10,770 nucleotides of DNA from FEN-1297 sp964498065 (GTDB lineage: Bacteria; Bacteroidota; Ignavibacteria; Ignavibacteriales; Ignavibacteriaceae), in NCBI GenBank assembly GCA_964498065.1, contig CAZCFZ010000119.1:1-10770 (forward strand). Direction: 5' to 3'. Shown here piece after piece: positions 1 through 7,141 of the stretch (position 1 is the stretch's first letter; each line of letters starts with the position of its first letter). The notes under the pieces are model-generated. The model was not told the DNA's origin, did no database searches, and saw only the letters and a list, made by a program, of their open reading frames with translations. Position numbers and translations under genes: made by a program.

Positions 1-3000
1 TAAGCAACCGCCATCAATCTAACTTCACCGTTAAAATCCTCCGGTATATTCAAAGGAACTTTTACTTCACCGCTGCCGTTGGTTTTTAATATTCCGCTCC
101 ATACAGCAAGCAGCTTAAACCGCGTTGTAGTAACAGGATTTGTACGTTTCTGCAGCTGCTTTGCAACTTCGTCACCACCGGTCGATTTGAGAGTAATTAT
201 TTCGGGAAGCAGCAATTTATACAAATCGTAACTGTTTACTCCAAGCGGTCTCTTTGCATACATAAACGCATACGGATCAGGAGTTTTATAATTTTTTATT
301 TGAAGGATACCTTCATCTACTGCTGCAAGAGTAACATAAATATCTTTTTGAGCGGAGGTTTTAACTGTTATCTCCTGGTTAGCGCCCGGCTTTATTTTTT
401 CAGGTGCAATAATGTTTACCGGCAAATGCCTGCTTTTTCTTTCAACTTTTATTGAAGCGAAACCGTGTGCAACTAAAAACGGTATCGATTGGTTGGCTGT
501 ATGCTTTCTGAAAAGCGTTGCCGTTACGTAAACATTCGGGATATAATCTTCATCCATTTTAACTTCAAGCTGTGTCGATCTGCTCGTAACTTCTACATAC
601 TTATAGAAATAGATCCCGTTTCTTTCCATCGTTACTAGCATTTTACCGGCAAAAGGCGTAGTAAATAATATTTTTGCTTTTTCTCCGGGTTCATAACTTT
701 TCTTATCGAATACAATATCTACCCGGCCTTCTTTGTCAACTTGAAAAGAAGAAGCAGTTGTTGAGTACCAGCCGTAAGCATAAAAACCGGTATATTGATA
801 ATAATCGCTATTTTTACTTGAAATTCGCAACTCATAATCACCGTTTCTCGATACGACAACGGGAATATTTTTTTCTCCGCCTGATAAATCAATTTCCTTT
901 TCCCACTGCACAACGTCTTGTTTTTCAGAAGCATAAACATATCTGCCGGAACTGTTTTTCTTCAAAACCGTGTGCCATTCTAATTTTACCAATTTTACAT
1001 CTGCTTTAAAGACCTTCAACGTATTATCGTTTTTATCAACAGCAACTGCTTTAAAATTTATTGTTTCGTTTGTACCGAAATAATAACCCGGAGATTTAAT
1101 ACCGATAAACGCAGTATCAGGATAAATATCAAAGCTGGCCATTCTGTTAACAGTTCTGCCGGAAAGTCCGAACACGCTGACAAATGCATAACAGCTGACT
1201 ATCCCGGATGATTTTAAATCTGCCGGAGCAGTATATTTTACATCTGCATTCCCTTCGTTATCAAGATTACCCTTTACATATGAATTGGGAATATTCGGAT
1301 TTTTAAAAGATGAATTACCAAAGTCGTAGGCAGAATATTTTTTGCTAACAAAAGTTCTGTGTCTTAATTGAAAATCCGTTTCATAGCGCAGCCCTGAAGC
1401 TTTAGCTCCGAAGAGATACTCGGCATTAATTTTAATATTATTTGAGCTGCCCGGCTTAATGTCTTTCTTTTCGGTTTTAAGAGTGACTCTAATTTTGTCA
1501 GGGACAAAGTCTTCAACATTGAAATTATAAACACCGATTAAGTTACCGGAGCCGGTATACACCTCGGCACGATACTGTCCTGTTTGGGCATATGTTTCCA
1601 TTTTAAATGCAATATCAAAAGAGCCCTGATCATTCAGATTTAATTTAAATTCGTTGTATACTTTACCTGTGGGTGAAATTATTTTTACCGATACCGGAAC
1701 ATTCTTAATAACGTTAGTAAAATCATCTCGAACTATCCCCGATAAATGGACCTGTTCACCGGGTCTGTATAACTGCCTGTCGCCGTATAGAAAAGTTTTA
1801 TAACCGGGGGTATATTCGGTTCGCCCGCCTACATCAAATCTTGAAGTCTCAACCCCCGTTTCATATAAATCGATAAAATTAAAATCGTCTCCCTTTTCGG
1901 CAGTAATTACCCTCGGTGCAAAATCTTTTAGACTTTGTTTAAGATTTTTGAAAGATGCAACACCCCCGGAATTAGTTTTACCTGTTAATATCGTCTGGTT
2001 ATTTGAGGAGATTAAAGTAATTGCCGCGTTTGAAACCGGTTCCGTAGTTGCAATAGAGTTTACAAAAACAAGAAGCTGGTCTGAAGATTTTTTTGCGATA
2101 ATGCCGAGATCCGACAATGCAAGCATTTTGGAGGCTCGCCGCCATCTGTCCTCAGTTGAAGTTACATTAACGACAAAAATTCCTTTTAACTTATTATTTC
2201 TTATCGTATCCAAATTCACACTGAATTTTTCAAGAGAGTTCGGGCTATTGATAAGCTTTTTCTTTTCCTTATAAAGAAGATGGCCGTATGCATTGATGTC
2301 GTAATAGGGAGCATAATTATAGTAATAATCGTCATAGTAATTATATCGATTATATTGTCTTAAGAAAAACAAAACATTATTCTTATAAATTTGTGAAACC
2401 TCTACATCAACGCCCGGAATATTGACTGCACTTAATTCTAAGTTTCTTTGGCCGGAGAGCATTAAGTATTTCCCTTTTGGGTCTGTAAAGCTTAATGAAG
2501 GCTCTAAATTTGCAAATGTTACCTGCTGCTCAAATTCGGATGCAAGTTCTCCGCCGTAAAGCCCCGGCAGGCCTTTCTTAATTACAAGATCTATATTTTG
2601 AAGATTATCGAAAGATCCTTCCATACGAAAAGAATGTTCGTTAACATAAAAAGTAACTTTTTTCTGAGGACTTAATTTTACGTAGTCTTTCAGTTTATTA
2701 TCATCAACTCTTTGAGTAGTTGAAACTTCAATCCATTTTTTATTATCGCTCAGCCCGCTTGTAACACCGGTGATAGCGAGTCTCGTTAACGGTGGCAGCT
2801 TATAATTGAATTCGCGGTTATCCTGTAATCCCTTTTTTCCAATAACCGACATTAATCCTTCCTTAACCACAACGGAAAGTTTTTGTTCTTTATTTGTCTG
2901 CTGAATATTACCAAGATCGACCGCAATGATGTCGGAGGTTTTATCCGTCATTATGTTAAAGTTATTAAGTTCCTGACCGTCCTTTGTAAAACTAAGGTAA

Positions 3001-3488
3001 TCTTTAAGCATTCCCGGATTAACGGGGTAGTCGAAATAAATATTTGCTTTTATACCTATCTGGTACTGCTCATTCGGTATATGAGTCCAAAAGAAATCAA
3101 CTTTTGTAACATCAAAGTCTTGAGTCCTGAATTCGTAAGTATATGATTTAAGTGAAACATCTTTTCCGAAAAGGACTTTATCGGTAATTTCCGCTTTATA
3201 TGATTGAATAGGCTGAAGAGGAACATCCGGAGAAAATATCAAAGTGTTACCCGAAGTCCACTTAAACTTACCTTCTATTTTGGGTTCAAACGAAATATAC
3301 TCATCATCTACCCATTTATCCTGTACACTTTGAGGAGCAAGATTTTCGGAGAACTCAACTTTGAAAGTTGTTAAATTTTTTATTTCACCCTGAGGAGAAA
3401 ATCTTACAACTTTAACGCCATTATTAGAACAGGAAAAAAACGCAACAGTTATTACTGCACTTAAGAAAAGAATTAATTTTTGATTCAC
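1..3488 (-). CDS. bacterial alpha-2-macroglobulin family lipoprotein (C-terminus beyond window)
   Basis: An uninterrupted frame gives 1162 residues from a GTG start and runs off the left edge. The start is supported by AAAGGGGG five bases upstream and by a lipoprotein signal: a short basic N-terminus, a hydrophobic stretch, then lipobox FFSC with Cys20. Family landmarks appear in order: Ig-like N-terminal domains, a tyrosine-rich tract at 379-396, the MG2-type motif YRPGEQVHLSG from Tyr574, the bacterial signature AAVDEGIL near 1057, and PEDFNGEVRLMAVA from 1149, which ends the visible part. Bacterial family members are large, lipid-anchored envelope proteins thought to trap attacking proteases through a bait region and, in many, a CxEQ thioester. 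The stretch at about 1090-1130 is where a bait-like segment would be expected. The thioester would lie outside the window, so trapping chemistry cannot be judged. Residues after Cys20 (SNNG) show no acidic surface-export signal, so a periplasm-facing anchor is my inference. The frequent partner pbpC is not upstream here. Confidence 0.9.
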   Translation of the reverse strand, partial: MNQKLILFLSAVITVAFFSCSNNGVKVVRFSPQGEIKNLTTFKVEFSENLAPQSVQDKWVDDEYISFEPKIEGKFKWTSGNTLIFSPDVPLQPIQSYKAEITDKVLFGKDVSLKSYTYEFRTQDFDVTKVDFFWTHIPNEQYQIGIKANIYFDYPVNPGMLKDYLSFTKDGQELNNFNIMTDKTSDIIAVDLGNIQQTNKEQKLSVVVKEGLMSVIGKKGLQDNREFNYKLPPLTRLAITGVTSGLSDNKKWIEVSTTQRVDDNKLKDYVKLSPQKKVTFYVNEHSFRMEGSFDNLQNIDLVIKKGLPGLYGGELASEFEQQVTFANLEPSLSFTDPKGKYLMLSGQRNLELSAVNIPGVDVEVSQIYKNNVLFFLRQYNRYNYYDDYYYNYAPYYDINAYGHLLYKEKKKLINSPNSLEKFSVNLDTIRNNKLKGIFVVNVTSTEDRWRRASKMLALSDLGIIAKKSSDQLLVFVNSIATTEPVSNAAITLISSNNQTILTGKTNSGGVASFKNLKQSLKDFAPRVITAEKGDDFNFIDLYETGVETSRFDVGGRTEYTPGYKTFLYGDRQLYRPGEQVHLSGIVRDDFTNVIKNVPVSVKIISPTGKVYNEFKLNLNDQGSFDIAFKMETYAQTGQYRAEVYTGSGNLIGVYNFNVEDFVPDKIRVTLKTEKKDIKPGSSNNIKINAEYLFGAKASGLRYETDFQLRHRTFVSKKYSAYDFGNSSFKNPNIPNSYVKGNLDNEGNADVKYTAPADLKSSGIVSCYAFVSVFGLSGRTVNRMASFDIYPDTAFIGIKSPGYYFGTNETINFKAVAVDKNDNTLKVFKADVKLVKLEWHTVLKKNSSGRYVYASEKQDVVQWEKEIDLSGGEKNIPVVVSRNGDYELRISSKNSDYYQYTGFYAYGWYSTTASSFQVDKEGRVDIVFDKKSYEPGEKAKILFTTPFAGKMLVTMERNGIYFYKYVEVTSRSTQLEVKMDEDYIPNVYVTATLFRKHTANQSIPFLVAHGFASIKVERKSRHLPVNIIAPEKIKPGANQEITVKTSAQKDIYVTLAAVDEGILQIKNYKTPDPYAFMYAKRPLGVNSYDLYKLLLPEIITLKSTGGDEVAKQLQKRTNPVTTTRFKLLAVWSGILKTNGSGEVKVPLNIPEDFNGEVRLMAVA

Positions 3489-3493
3489 TACGA

Positions 3494-3501
3494 CCCCCTT
3501 T
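3494..3501 (-). promoter_or_regulatory. Shine-Dalgarno for the macroglobulin GTG start
   Basis: On the minus strand AAAGGGGG lies five bases before the GTG codon at 3488-3486. It is a purine-rich, G-heavy ribosome site, stronger than most others in this window. It decides the start, because the codon it precedes begins a clean lipoprotein signal peptide. Confidence 0.6.
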
Positions 3502-3575
3502 ATTAGTTTATTTTTTAATGAGGTTAATTTGCAAGCTAACAATCAAAGCAAAATTAATAATCTTATTATTAGAAT

Positions 3576-3611
3576 TGATCATTAATAATATCCCGTTTTA
3601 TGATCATTAAT
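3576..3611. repeat. direct repeat TGATCATTAAT, two copies in the macroglobulin upstream region
   Basis: The 11-mer TGATCATTAAT occurs at 3576-3586 and 3601-3611, start to start 25 bp, in the 232-bp spacer between the RraB-like gene and the macroglobulin start. Its core TGATCA is palindromic. The longer word GAATTGATCATT at 3572-3583 recurs at 4198-4209 upstream of the RraB-like gene. The rest of the spacer (3489-3720) is AT-rich with no gene that I can see. The repeats might be operator half-sites or chance in AT-rich DNA. Confidence 0.4.
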
Positions 3612-3720
3612 TTAACCGGAAGAAATAATTACCAACACCCTTAACTTATTGTAATGCAATTTAATTAACTGAGACCTTAATTGAAAATATAAATTGTAAA
3701 GTTTATTAAATGTTTTATAA

Positions 3721-4110
3721 TTATAGATTTTCTTCATCACTGATTTCAATTTCCCAGCCGTCGAAATTTCCGCCCAACTTGCCCGTAATTCTTTCCAGTC
3801 TTTTACGGATGGAAATTAAAGTTCCTGAAAACGGTACTAAATTTTTTGACGCTAAACATAGCCATTCATTCTCTCCGTTCGATTCTTTACATTCTACCGA
3901 AAATTCCAAATGCACCAATTCAATTTCCGCCATTTTGGCTTTTTCTCCGGAAGAAAAATATAAGTAAAACGAAACCTTCCTTTCCTTGGAAAGATCAACT
4001 TTATTTATTTCCATTAAGTTTAGTACAGCCTCATCCGGTTCAATGTATAAAATATTTTCAGCCGGCTTTTCTTTCACTCTTCTCCGTTTCTTTCCTTTCC
4101 TATTTTTCAT
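3721..4110 (-). CDS. RraB-domain protein (ribonuclease E inhibitor family)
   Basis: This 129-residue protein has the RraB fold signature: FYLYF at 48-52, EWLCLASK at 82-89, an IRKRLERI helix near 101-108, and LGGNFDGWEIE at 112-122. This matches the family pattern of 'FYLYFP', 'EWLVLASR', then 'GGEYDGWE'. In Escherichia coli RraB binds RNase E and lowers its activity on selected transcripts. Whether this homologue acts on an RNase E/G-type enzyme is an inference. The first 16 residues are strongly basic (KNRKGKKRRRVKEK), an addition to the core domain that could contact RNA or the ribonuclease. The ATG at 4110 has only a weak purine stretch upstream (GAGA). The gene stands alone: it is divergent from the ATPase at 4364, and the macroglobulin starts 232 bp downstream on the same strand. 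I am confident of the domain but not of the cellular target. Confidence 0.75.
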   Translation of the reverse strand: MKNRKGKKRRRVKEKPAENILYIEPDEAVLNLMEINKVDLSKERKVSFYLYFSSGEKAKMAEIELVHLEFSVECKESNGENEWLCLASKNLVPFSGTLISIRKRLERITGKLGGNFDGWEIEISDEENL

Positions 4111-4210
4111 TCAATTTCTCGTTATTAGTTTTTGGCCTTGAAAATTCATCATCATTACAAGTGAACTTATAAAAAATACAAATCATTAATAAAAATTGAA
4201 TTGATCATTC

Positions 4211-4238
4211 TTTATAAGAATTTATAAAAGAATCACAA
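4211..4238 (-). promoter_or_regulatory. possible sigma70-type promoter for the RraB-like gene
   Basis: On the minus strand TTGTGA (4238-4233) and TATAAA (4216-4211) are separated by 16 bases, resembling -35 and -10 boxes with four and five matches to consensus. This would leave a leader of about 95 bases before the ATG at 4110. The region is so AT-rich that such matches arise easily, and promoter consensus in this lineage may differ. Confidence 0.25.
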
Positions 4239-4266
4239 AAAATTATCCTAAGAAAATTTCTAATAA

Positions 4267-4316
4267 TTTTGCTTTAAAGCAAAAAAATTAGCGAGAACTT
4301 TTGCTTTAAAGCAAAA
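4267..4316. repeat. two perfect 18-bp palindromes, TTTTGCTTTAAAGCAAAA
   Basis: Identical copies lie at 4267-4284 and 4299-4316. Each is exactly self-complementary. The centres are 32 bp apart, close to three helical turns, so both would face the same side of the DNA. They sit in the divergent spacer, 47 bp before the ATG of the DUF4143 ATPase and on the far side from the RraB-like start. The second copy overlaps a weak candidate -35 (TTGCTT, 4301-4306) that is followed after 17 bases by TATTGT (4324-4329). A dimeric repressor or activator site is the simplest reading. Because the copies are self-complementary, a hairpin or cruciform role is also possible. Confidence 0.75.
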
Positions 4317-4363
4317 ATCTTCGTATTGTATCTATTAGAAAATCTAAGTTGTTAAAAGATTTT

Positions 4364-5545
4364 ATGGAAAAAGAAAGATATTTAACAGGCAATATTCTCA
4401 ATGATTTAAATGATAAGATGGTGTTCGTTGGAGGTGCGCGACAGGTTGGAAAAACTACCCTTGCCTTAAAAATGATAACCAAAGAATTTAAAAAGTACAG
4501 CTATTATAACTGGGATTTTCCACCAGATCGTAAAAAATTAATGAGCTTCGAATTTCCCGGCGATAATTCACTGCTCATTTTTGACGAAGTGCATAAGTAC
4601 AGAAAATGGAAAAGTTTAATTAAAGGTATTTACGATTCTTACAAGTCAAAGTTCAAGATTATTGTTACAGGAAGCGCGCATTTAAATGTTTATAGAAAAG
4701 GCGGCGATTCTCTTCAAGGCAGATATCATTACTATACACTTCATCCGTTTTCAGTTGCTGAGTTAACACATGTTAAAAACAATTTTATCCCTTTGGAAGA
4801 ATTAACATTTGCAGATAAAAACTTTGATGAATACAATGATGCTTTTAATCAGTTATTTAAATTCGGCGGATTCCCGGAGATTCTATTTAAGCAGAGTGAA
4901 CGATCGCTGAGAAGATGGCACAATGAAAAGCTCGAGCGGCTGTTCAGGGAGGACATAAGAGATGTTGAAAATTTAAGGGATATAAATAGTATAAAATTAT
5001 TGGGAGATATTTTACCTTCCAAAGTAGCAAGTCCTCTATCGCTAAACGCATTACGGGAAGATTTGGAAGTAAGTCACAGAGCAATAACAAACTGGCTGGA
5101 TATACTTGAACAATTTTATTACCATTTTAGAATATATCCTTTTCATGCAAAACCTGTTCGTTCAATTAAAAAGTCGCCTAAACTATATCTTATTGATTGG
5201 TCTGAAATTGAAGATGAGAGCGTAAGATTCGAAAACATAATTGCTTCTCACTTATTGAAATTTGTTCAATACATAAATGAATACGAAGGATATAAACTTA
5301 AATTGAATTACCTAAGAAATGTGGATAAGAAAGAAGTCGATTTTTTAGTGAGTACGGATAAAAAAGCATGGTTTTCTGTGGAAGTAAAATTGAATGATAC
5401 ACGGCCTTCCCCTAATTTATTTTATTTTAGGGAAAGGCTGAAAATACCATATAACTTTCAGGTGGTTATGAAAGAAGATGTAGATTTTACAAAGGATGAT
5501 ATAAGAATAATATCCGCTTCAAAATTTTTAAGCGGTTTAATCTAA
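4364..5545 (+). CDS. P-loop ATPase with DUF4143 C-terminal domain
   Basis: This is a 393-residue member of the AAA/DUF4143 ATPase family common in bacteria and archaea. The P-loop is GARQVGKTT at 24-32, Walker B is LLIFDEVHK with Asp74-Glu75, and the TGSA sensor strand is at 102-105. The family motif DSLQGR follows, then LHPFSVAEL. After a winged-helix-like linker (LEVSHRAITNWLDILE), the C-terminal DUF4143 part keeps a PD-(D/E)xK-like pattern: KEVDFLV with Asp326, then VEVK with Glu340 and Lys342. The family's biological role is not established. Members are scattered accessory genes, and some authors have suggested links to DNA or stress. I chose ATG 4364 because relatives begin close to this point. 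A TTG at 4349 in the same frame would add five residues, and neither start has a strong ribosome site. It is the only plus-strand gene here and converges on the AHSA1 gene that ends at 5604. Confidence 0.85.
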   Translation: MEKERYLTGNILNDLNDKMVFVGGARQVGKTTLALKMITKEFKKYSYYNWDFPPDRKKLMSFEFPGDNSLLIFDEVHKYRKWKSLIKGIYDSYKSKFKIIVTGSAHLNVYRKGGDSLQGRYHYYTLHPFSVAELTHVKNNFIPLEELTFADKNFDEYNDAFNQLFKFGGFPEILFKQSERSLRRWHNEKLERLFREDIRDVENLRDINSIKLLGDILPSKVASPLSLNALREDLEVSHRAITNWLDILEQFYYHFRIYPFHAKPVRSIKKSPKLYLIDWSEIEDESVRFENIIASHLLKFVQYINEYEGYKLKLNYLRNVDKKEVDFLVSTDKKAWFSVEVKLNDTRPSPNLFYFRERLKIPYNFQVVMKEDVDFTKDDIRIISASKFLSGLI

Positions 5546-5579
5546 AGATTGAAAAGTTTCTCTTATCATATTAGATTAA
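5537..5579. terminator. weak inverted repeat between convergent genes, possible terminator
   Basis: TTAATCTAA (5537-5545, containing the ATPase stop codon) is perfectly complementary to TTAGATTAA (5571-5579), with a 25-base loop. A T-run follows at 5589-5593. The stem is short, AT-rich and has a long loop, so it would be a poor intrinsic terminator. It is listed because it is the only symmetric element in the 58-bp convergent spacer. Confidence 0.25.
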
Positions 5580-5603
5580 GTAATACAATTTTTAACTTCG
5601 TTA

Positions 5604-6035
5604 TTAATTTGTTTTTTCAAAATATTCCTTTAGTGAAGTACCAATAATACTTGCCCAGCCAGCTGCAAAATTTTTTTTTGCCAAATGGGGATTGCTGGCC
5701 GGAAATGTTTCCAGCCCTTTATGAGTTAATCTCACTTTTGTTTTATTGCCTACAGGGGACAATTCAAAAATAACATATGAAATTCCTTCATATCCGTCGT
5801 ACCGCCAGCTGTAAGTCAATTTCTTTCCTTTATCAACTTCCGTAATTACACAAATATGCAGATACTGCTTTTCGGGTGGTCCGCCGTAAAAACGGAATTC
5901 AAATCCTATCTCAGGCTTAAATTCGGCGAGATCAAAATACCATTTCTTCATTTCATCTTTATCGGTAATTGCCTCCCATACTTTTTCAACGGAAGCGTTA
6001 AAAGTTCTCTCAATTATAAAAGGTTCATCCTTCAT
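5604..6035 (-). CDS. AHSA1/SRPBCC-family protein (intact copy)
   Basis: This 143-residue protein has the AHSA1 (Activator of Hsp90 ATPase homologue 1-like) START/SRPBCC shape. It opens with the typical FIIERTFNASVEKVWEAIT (7-24), then KWYFD (31-35), a beta-rich middle with LTYSWRYDG (73-81), VRLTHKGLE (101-109), and a C-terminal helix AAGWASIIGTSLKEYFE. SRPBCC domains form a hydrophobic cavity that binds lipids or other small ligands. The bacterial AHSA1 type is rarely characterised, so no ligand can be named. The ATG at 6035 is preceded by AAAAGGAT about eight bases away, a reasonable ribosome site. It lies 154 bp downstream of the broken AHSA1 gene and the ArsR gene, all on one strand, so it may be the third gene of that unit or have its own promoter in the AT-rich spacer. 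Confidence 0.85.
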   Translation of the reverse strand: MKDEPFIIERTFNASVEKVWEAITDKDEMKKWYFDLAEFKPEIGFEFRFYGGPPEKQYLHICVITEVDKGKKLTYSWRYDGYEGISYVIFELSPVGNKTKVRLTHKGLETFPASNPHLAKKNFAAGWASIIGTSLKEYFEKTN

Positions 6036-6189
6036 TTTATTTATCCTTTTAATTTATTTTGAAAAATTAATGAAAGAATAAATTCATACTTTTAATAATT
6101 ATTTTGTGGTTATCTTAACAAATGGATTAAGAGCTAGATTAAGATATCTACTTAATACATGTAATTAAATCTACAACTCTTTTCATTAT

Positions 6190-6678
6190 TTATTTTAAAC
6201 TATCCGCTAGTTTATCAAAAGATTGACTCCAGCCGGTTTCCATTCCTTCAAGCATCTGAGGTGCTTGTGGAGATACTCCCTTCGCAGTTGTCTTCATTGT
6301 CATTTTAGTCTTACCGTTCTCTTCTTCAAATGTTAACGTAGTTAGAGCATCGATGAGAACATTATCATCTTCATCAACAGCCTGGTTTACAAAGACCAAA
6401 CGTTTCGGCGGATCTAATTCTTGGAAAGTTCCTTTCATCGGCCAACGCTGTCCGGCTAAATGTCCCAACTCTTTACCTGCCAGCATTACAATATGAATAT
6501 TGCCGCCGACCTTTGCATCAATTTAACATACAGGGTTGGTCACGCCTTTTGGTCCCCACCACCTGGCCATCATCTTCGGATCAATCCATGCTCTAAAGAC
6601 AAGTTCACGTGGAGCATCGAAAATTCGGATGATGGTCAATTCTTTTGTTTCCATTTGTGTGTCACTTTTACTTTTCAT
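6190..6678 (-). pseudogene. AHSA1/SRPBCC-family gene interrupted by one in-frame stop
   Basis: Reading from ATG 6678 gives METKELTIIRIFDAPREL, then WWGPKGVTNPVC, and a TAA at 6525-6523 (codon 52). The same frame continues IDAKVGGNIHIVMLAGKE and ends with GWSQSFDKLADSLK at codon 162. Relatives usually read 'NPVCELD.R.GG', so a Glu codon (GAA) is expected where TAA stands: a single G-to-T change on the coding strand. No frameshift is present and both halves match the family well. This suggests a recent mutation or a base-call error rather than an old relic. The start at 6678 has a strong AAGGAG seven bases upstream and overlaps the ArsR gene by 11 bases, which implies translational coupling. 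Met at 6486 could restart a 98-residue C-terminal piece but has no well-placed ribosome site. A 51-residue stub alone would not fold as SRPBCC. Confidence 0.8.
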
Positions 6679-7000
6679 TGCCTTTCTCCTTAGCTTGTAA
6701 TTCATTTAAATAATTTTCCAGTGCATCCGGTTTTTCTTCCCAGAATTTTTTATACTGTTCTATCCAGTCAGAAACTTCATGCAATCCGTCTAGTTTTGCT
6801 TCACAGAATCTTTCACGGCCTTTTTGTTTTACGGTGACTATTCCGCATTTAGATAAAATTTTAATATGCTTTGAAACAGCTGGCCGACTTATTTTGAACT
6901 GCTCGGCAACCGAATTTAAGTTTAAGGATTTGTACGCAAGCATATTTATTATTTCTCTTCTTGTAGGATCGGCTATTGCCTGAAATACATCTCTTCTCAT
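6668..7000 (-). CDS. ArsR-family winged-helix transcriptional repressor paired with AHSA1
   Basis: This 110-residue regulator begins MRRDVFQAIADPTRREII, the classic opening of the ArsR subgroup that accompanies AHSA1 genes. Its recognition helix is SRPAVSKHIKIL (38-49), followed by a wing with KQKGRERF (58-65) and a C-terminal helix with DWIEQYKKFWEE. The metal-binding ELCVCDL box of ArsR/SmtB sensors is absent. Two cysteines (52 and 66) remain, and nothing shows that they sense anything. I prefer ATG 7000 because relatives start there. An upstream in-frame TTG at 7018 would add six residues, and the nearest GAGG lies about 12 bases before 7000, rather far. The stop codon lies inside the start of the AHSA1 gene, so the two are probably cotranscribed and coupled. 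Autorepression of the unit is typical for such pairs and is inferred here. Confidence 0.85.
   Translation of the reverse strand: MRRDVFQAIADPTRREIINMLAYKSLNLNSVAEQFKISRPAVSKHIKILSKCGIVTVKQKGRERFCEAKLDGLHEVSDWIEQYKKFWEEKPDALENYLNELQAKEKGNEK
6680..6690 (-). promoter_or_regulatory. strong Shine-Dalgarno inside the ArsR gene for AHSA1
   Basis: AAGGAG on the minus strand lies inside the 3' end of the ArsR coding sequence, seven bases before ATG 6678. It decides that start over an in-frame ATG further upstream at 6705 and supports coupled translation of the overlapping pair. Confidence 0.65.
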
Positions 7001-7141
7001 CTTGAACTTAATCCTCAATTTAAATTAAACATGAACCTAAACTTATTTATGTGTTTCAAATCGTTCGTAGAAATAATATAGACTAGCCGGAAAGGATATA
7101 TTAAAAATAGGATTAAAAATTAAATATGGTAAAACCAACGG

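Noticed and set aside
990..1012. A partial copy of the palindrome core (GCTTTAAAG) inside the macroglobulin gene
   Set aside because: Only nine bases match, it lies in coding sequence and it lacks the symmetric flanks, so chance is sufficient.
674..3146. Several plus- and minus-strand open frames of 70-110 codons within 1-3488
   Set aside because: They lie opposite or out of frame with the continuous macroglobulin frame, show no domain-like composition and have no convincing ribosome sites. They are shadows.
3555..3565. A TAnnTTTG-like Bacteroidetes -7 element upstream of the macroglobulin
   Set aside because: No matching TTG -33 element lies at the expected distance and the lineage is uncertain, so I did not annotate it.
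3710..4172. Plus-strand frames opposite the RraB-like gene
   Set aside because: The minus frame has clear RraB motifs. The plus frames are rich in Phe, Ser and Pro, as expected of the antisense of a Lys/Glu-rich protein.
6460..6693. Plus-strand 77-codon frame opposite the AHSA1 gene
   Set aside because: It is antisense to well-matched AHSA1 sequence and has no domain signature.
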